Positions 59,588-64,000 of a DNA stretch of 64,000 nt are shown here, piece by piece. The position numbers and the translations under genes were made by a program. The notes under the pieces were generated by a model that made no database searches, had not been told where the DNA came from, and saw only the letters and a list, made by a program, of their open reading frames with translations. This DNA is from Telluribacter humicola (GTDB taxonomy: Bacteria > Bacteroidota > Bacteroidia > Cytophagales > Spirosomataceae), in NCBI RefSeq assembly GCF_017355935.1, contig NZ_JAFIQT010000001.1:1302001-1366000 (forward strand). The letters run 5' to 3'. Positions within the stretch are counted from its first letter, which is position 1, and the number at the start of each line of letters is the position of its first letter.

Positions 59588-60757
59588 CTACTTTTTCTGA
59601 TTCCAGTAGATCACTACGTTGCGGGTGGATCGGCCGGCAGCTACCAGGTCCAGGTCACCATCACCATCCAGATCAGCGGCTCTTAGGTCCTCACAGGCCA
59701 TTTCCACCTTTTCGTCCAGCGCGTATTCCTGCCACTGGATACCCTCCTTATCGGTTCCTACGTACAGCCGCACCCCCACTTGCTTGCTATCATTAGGTTC
59801 CCGCCAGCCTACGGCAATCTGGTCCCGTCCCTGACCCAGAAAATCAGCGCAGACAATGGCATGCGCCTGTTTCATATTGTCAGTCACTACGGTACGTCTA
59901 TCCTTGGTATATACTACCAGGCTGGTGCCGTGCATGGGCTCAATGGTAGCGGTCATGAGCTGACCGTTGCCCAGGGTACCCGTTCTTACTTCGCCTATGC
60001 CCTGATTGTTTACCATCCAGGTACCCGATGGAGCCCAGCCGTCGGCACCATTCAGAAACACCTGCACGCCTTCTTTGCCTCCGACAGCCAAGCCCAGAAA
60101 GCCACTCTTTGCTTCCAGCGGATGGAAGTTATGCGTCATGTGCATCTTGGTGTCCAGCAGTTGGTAGGGCCATAGGCCTCGGGTATTTTCGGGAACGTCG
60201 AAAGCGATCATCTGAACCGGAGTTCCTTCACCATTGCTGTTGCCCTCGCCATGCAGCGGAAGTACCACCAGTTGATACGCTCCGTCAGACTTCCGGACCC
60301 AGTGCATCCGGTGAATAGTAACCTCATGGTGCAGACGCACCGGCTCCCAGGGCTGGGTACGGTCATCGGGTGGTACCAGATAAAATACCGCCCCCGACTG
60401 CTTCAGATCCCTGGTTTCACCGGGATTCCACTGTGCCCCTACGGCTACCTCTACTTTACCGTCGCCATCAATATCACGGGCCGCTATGCATACATTATCG
60501 CGCTCAGTTAAGTTTTTAGCGAGTACGTGACGTACCCAGGAGCCCTTGGCTCCGGCGGGGTTACGGTACCAGACAATTTCTTTCTGATCGGCCATCAGGA
60601 TATCCTCTTTGCCGTCGCCGTCTACATCTCCAATGGCCAGGCCGTAGCCGATATCAATCTTTGGGTCTATAACTTCTGCCTTGAAGGTAGCTTTCTGAGC
60701 CAGAACGGATGAGCCAGCCAGCAGAAGAGCCATCCATATAGTATATCGCTTCTTCAT
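59588..60757 (-). CDS. Exported FG-GAP/VCBS repeat protein
   Basis: The ATG at 60757 (MKKRYTIWMALLLAGSSVLAQ) gives a clean signal peptide and 389 residues; the longer frame to 60820 runs into the symporter terminator. Calcium-binding type loops recur: GDVDGDGKEDILMAD, RDIDGDGKVEVAVGAQW, and LDGDGDLDLVAAGR at the end. It should form a beta-propeller in the periplasm or on the surface. No enzyme domain is present. Whether it binds glycans or other ligands is unknown. The bile-acid symporter family gene lies just upstream on the same strand, with a terminator between. Confidence 0.85.
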   Translation of the reverse strand: MKKRYTIWMALLLAGSSVLAQKATFKAEVIDPKIDIGYGLAIGDVDGDGKEDILMADQKEIVWYRNPAGAKGSWVRHVLAKNLTERDNVCIAARDIDGDGKVEVAVGAQWNPGETRDLKQSGAVFYLVPPDDRTQPWEPVRLHHEVTIHRMHWVRKSDGAYQLVVLPLHGEGNSNGEGTPVQMIAFDVPENTRGLWPYQLLDTKMHMTHNFHPLEAKSGFLGLAVGGKEGVQVFLNGADGWAPSGTWMVNNQGIGEVRTGTLGNGQLMTATIEPMHGTSLVVYTKDRRTVVTDNMKQAHAIVCADFLGQGRDQIAVGWREPNDSKQVGVRLYVGTDKEGIQWQEYALDEKVEMACEDLRAADLDGDGDLDLVAAGRSTRNVVIYWNQKK

Positions 60758-60787
60758 AAATGTATGTTCAGTAGGTGCCAATTTACT

Positions 60788-60811
60788 AAAAAAGGGCACC
60801 CTAAGGTGCCC
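60788..60811 (-). terminator. Intrinsic terminator after the bile-acid/sodium symporter family gene
   Basis: On the minus strand GGGCACC, TTAG, GGTGCCC and then a T-run of six: a compact rho-independent terminator. Confidence 0.9.
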
Positions 60812-60839
60812 TCTACTCATTAGTGGATAGGGGAGGCTC

Positions 60840-61799
60840 TTAACTCATCTGTTTTGCCTCTTCCTTGGTCATGATTACCTCTATGACTTCCTTTTTGCTC
60901 CACCAGCTGGCCAGTACCGATCCGGTGATGTTCATGATCGGGCCAAACAAGGCCGGCGCTAAGCCTACGGTGGCTACTTTGCCCATCTGTAAAGCTATAC
61001 CTGAGGCCAGTCCGCCGTTCTGTAGGCCTACTTCCAGGGAAATAGTGCGGCAGTCCTGCTCGGGTAAGCCCAGCAGGCGGGCCGATAGGTATCCCAGGAC
61101 ATATCCCAATAAGTTATGAATCAGTGTACAGGCTACCAGTGCGACCCCAATGGTCAGCAAACTATCGCGCCCGGCGGCGGTAATAATGCTGATGATCAGG
61201 GCTATACCTACCATGGATACAAGGGGCATATAGCGGTTGAGCCAGACGGACTGCTTACGGAATATGTAGTTGACCAGCAGACCCAGCCCAATGGGAAGGA
61301 TGATCATCTTAATGATGTCAACCATCATTTTCATAAAATCTACCTGTACAAAGGTACCCGCCAGCATTTTCATCAGCAGGGGCGTCAGCACGGGAGCCAG
61401 CAGCGTAGCTACGGCCGTGATAGTGAGCGAGAGCGCTACATTAGCTTTAGCAATGTACGACATGACATTAGAGGCCAGGCCACTGGGCGAGGACCCAACC
61501 AGAATAACTCCGGCCGCTATCTCGGGGGGGAAGGCAAAACTACTGGCTAATATATAGCCAATCAGAGGCATAATAGTAAACTGACATAACAGCCCGATAC
61601 CTACGCTTCTGGGAGACTTGACAACTCCTTCGAAGTCTTTGAGTCCCATGGTAGTACCCATACCAAACATGATGATCTGCAGGAGGGGGACAATGAGGGT
61701 TTTAAGTTCAAAATCTCCAAGGCGGGTAAAAGGCTCCGGGAAGATCATGGCCAGGGTAGCCGCCGCAATGATGGATAGCGTGTAGAGGTAAGAGCGCAC
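60840..61799 (-). CDS. Bile acid:sodium symporter family protein
   Basis: The 319-residue membrane protein has nine or ten TM helices and the SBF family motifs: a GMGTTMGLKDFEGVVKSPRSV region, then VILVGSSPSGLASNVMSYIA (the substrate/sodium crossover) and SLEVGLQNGGLASGIALQ (the sodium-site Glu and Gln). Despite the name, bacterial members carry pantoate, thiazoles, bile acids or other organic acids with sodium. Here the cargo is unknown. The start is a GTG at 61799. It lies 93 bp downstream of the SusC/SusD unit, separated by a terminator. Confidence 0.92.
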   Translation of the reverse strand: MRSYLYTLSIIAAATLAMIFPEPFTRLGDFELKTLIVPLLQIIMFGMGTTMGLKDFEGVVKSPRSVGIGLLCQFTIMPLIGYILASSFAFPPEIAAGVILVGSSPSGLASNVMSYIAKANVALSLTITAVATLLAPVLTPLLMKMLAGTFVQVDFMKMMVDIIKMIILPIGLGLLVNYIFRKQSVWLNRYMPLVSMVGIALIISIITAAGRDSLLTIGVALVACTLIHNLLGYVLGYLSARLLGLPEQDCRTISLEVGLQNGGLASGIALQMGKVATVGLAPALFGPIMNITGSVLASWWSKKEVIEVIMTKEEAKQMS

Positions 61800-61834
61800 G
61801 GAACAGGTATTGGTTAGAGGTTCAGGAAAACTGG

Positions 61835-61865
61835 AATACGTCCTGCCCGGTGAGCAGGACGTATT
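61835..61865 (-). terminator. Terminator of the SusC/SusD unit
   Basis: AATACGTCCTGC (61835-61846) and GCAGGACGTATT (61854-61865) form a 12-bp perfect stem 27 bp after the SusD stop; the minus strand continues CCAGTTTTCC. Confidence 0.7.
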
Positions 61866-61892
61866 GTATTACAATCAGCTTTAGTCTAAAAT

Positions 61893-63413
61893 CTACTTAT
61901 CCCACCATACCCTCGTATCCAGATCGTCTGCTCCCATTCGGGCGGTAGCTTCTTTTACATTGACGCTATTGACGGAGATCTCGGAGTTAGGGTAGGTCAG
62001 GCGGCGGATAAAGTCGCCCTTGATCCCTTTACCTGGAAACGGGTTTGGGGCCAGGACAGGGAAGCCGCTCCGGCGGAAGTTCGCGAAAGCCTCGGGGCCG
62101 TTCATGAACGACGAAATCCAGTACTGGGTGTTGATCTGCTCGAGGGCCTTACTGGCATCGAAAGGATTGGCCGCCAGATAGGCCTCAATGGCCGCCGCCG
62201 GTACCGCGCTACCCGGATCATACTCAGCCATTTGCTCCATGTGGGCGCGCACGCCACTAGTAAAGTAGCTTTGAGGGGAGCCCTGTATCCAGCCACGCTG
62301 GGCGGCTTCGGCTAGTAATAGCTGAGTCTGGGAGTACGTAACCAGGAACATCGGGCTCTGAAGCTTAGCCATGCGGGTACGGTCCAGCTGGCTGTAGTCA
62401 TAAAAGCTCGCCAGTCCACTCGCCTGTGCCTGGGCACCAATGGTACTGTTGTCGTAGCCCAGCGGCATACCGATCTGAACGGACGGATCAGTATTGGCGC
62501 GTGAAGCTACCTGCTGTGGCCCGGAGGTGGCACCTACATAGCGTACAGCAATGGAGCGCAGGCGGGGGTCATTGGTACTCTTCAGGTAGTTGACAAAGGG
62601 CGCCGCCAGGTAGAAGTTATTAGCTTCGGTAGCATTGAGGGTATTGCCCAGGCCGTTGATGTAGTTGGCGTTGTGACGTACTACGGCATTATCCGCATTG
62701 GACTGCATCACCCCGCCCTGAAAAGCTTTTTGCACGGTTTGCTGAGCTATGTCAGGCTTTACTTTAATCAGGCGCATACCCGCCCGGAGCAGGAGTGAGT
62801 TGCCCAGGCGTTTCCATTTAGTGATATCACCCATATACAGGATGTCGGTGGTTTCGATAGGCTTAGAGGCATCCAGGGCCGCTGTGGCTTCTGTAAGCTC
62901 TTTGATGATATCCGTATAGATCGCCTCCTGCGCATCGTACTTAGGAAGTACCGCCTGCTCTATAAATCCCTTGCCCGCCTGAAAGTAGGGTACATCGCCG
63001 TACGTATCAGTAAGTACCATAAATCCGTAGGCCTGAAAGATACGGGCCATGTTCAGCAGGTTGGTGCGGTTCTGATTTCCGGTGGTGGCATGGATCACAT
63101 CAGCCGTATTCCGGATCACTGATCGGTAGTAGCGCTGCCAGATCTCCAGGGTTACGTTGCGGTTGTCCTGGTTGAAATTAGCACCGGCAATAACCCCGGA
63201 GTTGGGAGTTGTGACCTGCTGTACAATGCCCATGTCATAGATAAGGGTACCTGCCGGAAAGGAGGCATTGACTACGGCGTTGTTCAACAGGAACACCGGG
63301 TTGAGGGTCGTAACCGCGGTCCGGTTCGTGTTCAGGTCGTCAAACCCATCATCACATGAGCTAATGGCTACAAACAGGAGCGCCAGCAGGGGGTATACTA
63401 GTATCTTTTTCAT
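61893..63413 (-). CDS. SusD/RagB-like nutrient-binding outer membrane lipoprotein
   Basis: The ATG at 63413 gives the lipoprotein signal MKKILVYPLLALLFVAISSC (Cys20) and 506 residues. It belongs to the SusD-like_2 group: CDDGFDDLNTNRTAV, then YRSVIRNTADVIHATTGNQ, AQGYGFMVLTDTYGDVPY-type sequence (here FQAYGFMVLTDTYGDVPYFQ), and KWKRLGNSLLLRAGMRLIKV. The C-terminus is NSVNVKEATARMGADDLDTRVWWDK in part (ends RVWWDK). It binds a nutrient over the SusC channel. It starts 13 bp after the SusC stop. The ligand cannot be inferred; no glycoside hydrolase is adjacent. Confidence 0.93.
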   Translation of the reverse strand: MKKILVYPLLALLFVAISSCDDGFDDLNTNRTAVTTLNPVFLLNNAVVNASFPAGTLIYDMGIVQQVTTPNSGVIAGANFNQDNRNVTLEIWQRYYRSVIRNTADVIHATTGNQNRTNLLNMARIFQAYGFMVLTDTYGDVPYFQAGKGFIEQAVLPKYDAQEAIYTDIIKELTEATAALDASKPIETTDILYMGDITKWKRLGNSLLLRAGMRLIKVKPDIAQQTVQKAFQGGVMQSNADNAVVRHNANYINGLGNTLNATEANNFYLAAPFVNYLKSTNDPRLRSIAVRYVGATSGPQQVASRANTDPSVQIGMPLGYDNSTIGAQAQASGLASFYDYSQLDRTRMAKLQSPMFLVTYSQTQLLLAEAAQRGWIQGSPQSYFTSGVRAHMEQMAEYDPGSAVPAAAIEAYLAANPFDASKALEQINTQYWISSFMNGPEAFANFRRSGFPVLAPNPFPGKGIKGDFIRRLTYPNSEISVNSVNVKEATARMGADDLDTRVWWDK

Positions 63414-63426
63414 GATGATGGCAGAG

Positions 63427-64000
63427 TTAGAATTTGACATTTAGGTTGAATCCCATGCTTCGGGTAGTAGGCAGACCCGTAGCTTCCAGACCCACAATGT
63501 TATCGGAGCCAAAGCCAAATGACTCAGGGTCTATGTTGGGTACCCATTTCTTGAGAATAAACACGTTGTTAGCCACAAAGCTCAGACGCAGGTTTTTGAG
63601 CGGAGAGCTGGTTGGCAGGAAGCGGGAGAAGTCGTAGCCGGCCGTAATCTGGCGAAGCTTCCAGAAGCCCGCGTTGTATACGATAGGTTCGATCAGTGCC
63701 TGGGTACGTACTACTTCCCAGTAGGGTTGTACCTGGGCCCGTACGGTATTAGGCTCACCTTTTTCATTCACACCATCACCAAGCACACCACCTTCGCGAC
63801 CTTCCAGCGTTATCTTGTGCAAACCGTGGCGTACCGCATTGAAGTTGGTTCCCGAAATCATCTTATGGCCCAGCTTGTAATCGATCAGGAACGACAGATT
63901 TACCCCTTTGTAGTTGAAGGCGTTGGTGAAACCGCCCACCCAGATCGGGATAGCGGAGCCAAAAGAGATCAGATCAGTAGTACGCAGGGGTAAACCATTA
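63427..64000 (-). CDS. SusC/RagA family TonB-linked outer membrane protein, C-terminal part
   Basis: The reading frame is open to the window edge, so only the last 191 residues or so are seen. They show the SusC barrel end: GVNLSFLIDYKLGHKMISGT, YNAGFWKLRQITAGYDFSRF, RLSFVANNVFILKKWVPNIDPE, and the ending GLPTTRSMGFNLNVKF with a terminal phenylalanine for BAM recognition. SusC partners with SusD to import oligosaccharides or peptides. The rest of the gene, with signal, CarboxypepD_reg-like and plug domains, lies outside the window. Confidence 0.93.
   Translation of the reverse strand, partial: NGLPLRTTDLISFGSAIPIWVGGFTNAFNYKGVNLSFLIDYKLGHKMISGTNFNAVRHGLHKITLEGREGGVLGDGVNEKGEPNTVRAQVQPYWEVVRTQALIEPIVYNAGFWKLRQITAGYDFSRFLPTSSPLKNLRLSFVANNVFILKKWVPNIDPESFGFGSDNIVGLEATGLPTTRSMGFNLNVKF

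Noticed and set aside
1-64000. CRISPR arrays, tRNA or rRNA genes, insertion sequences, prophage
   Set aside because: No regularly spaced direct repeats, no tRNA T-loop/anticodon patterns in intergenic regions, and no transposase, integrase or phage structural proteins were found by reading; a covariance-model scan was not possible.

Overview
The window looks like a chromosomal stretch of a Bacteroidota bacterium, most likely a Cytophagales member (Spirosomataceae/Cytophagaceae-like). The reasons are a SusC/SusD pair, the gliding lipoprotein GldD, DUF4270, DUF2141 and DUF3667 proteins, BlaI/M56 signalling, a TonB receptor with a carboxypeptidase-regulatory-like N-terminus, weak or absent Shine-Dalgarno sequences, and promoters of the Bacteroidetes type (TTG, usually 20 nt, then TAnnTTTG). 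I found no rRNA, tRNA, CRISPR array, insertion sequence or prophage. Species cannot be told from the sequence alone.

Layout. 1-3.8 kb: end of an RND efflux adaptor gene, a four-helix-bundle gene, and the RND pump. 3.8-12.6 kb: creatininase-like amidohydrolase, ceramidase-like protein, Gfo/Idh/MocA oxidoreductase, a lipoprotein, DUF2141 protein, an MsbA-like ABC exporter, and a divergent cupin/AraC pair. 12.8-16.4 kb: a BlaI repressor, M56 (BlaR1-like) protease and TlpA-like thioredoxin operon behind a 40-bp palindrome. 16.4-23.7 kb: nucleoside hydrolase, menB, a PfkB kinase and the L-arabinose operon araB-araA-araD. 24-30 kb: a DUF1549/DUF1553 cytochrome protein with its DUF1501 partner, a DUF3667 protein and a Tat-exported beta-propeller. 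30.4-34.7 kb: zinc alcohol dehydrogenase, membrane protein, AraC-type membrane regulator, acyltransferase. 34.8-39 kb: a metal (probably zinc) uptake locus made of a TonB receptor, a lipoprotein, a Fur/Zur repressor and MerC, with the same palindrome in front of the receptor and merC. 39-44.7 kb: serine hydrolase, sugar-acid dehydratase, SDR, an ImmA/IrrE-like protein without its active site, gldD. 45-51.4 kb: sialidase, glmS, DUF4270, a short GT5-only 'glycogen synthase', panC. 51.5-56.2 kb: Tat-exported oxidoreductase, panD, flippase-like protein, rfaE2, membrane zinc peptidase. 56.4-64 kb: glutathionylspermidine synthase-like protein with a UPF0323 lipoprotein, NTF2-like protein, FG-GAP protein, bile-acid/sodium symporter family protein, SusD and the end of SusC.

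The strongest system-level observations are (1) the BlaI-M56-TlpA operon with its nested palindrome and a sharply AT-rich segment covering exactly the variable parts of the protease and the thioredoxin; (2) the metal regulon, in which three copies of a TGCAACG/CGTTGCA palindrome overlap the -33/-7 promoter elements of the receptor and merC; and (3) two proteins that keep a fold but have lost catalytic residues: the GT5-like protein without KTGG and without its second domain, and the ImmA/IrrE-like protein without HExxH.

Most genes are housekeeping or sugar-scavenging functions with well-marked intrinsic terminators. Start codons were revised from the longest open frame wherever a signal peptide, a promoter element or a family N-terminus pointed to a downstream start.
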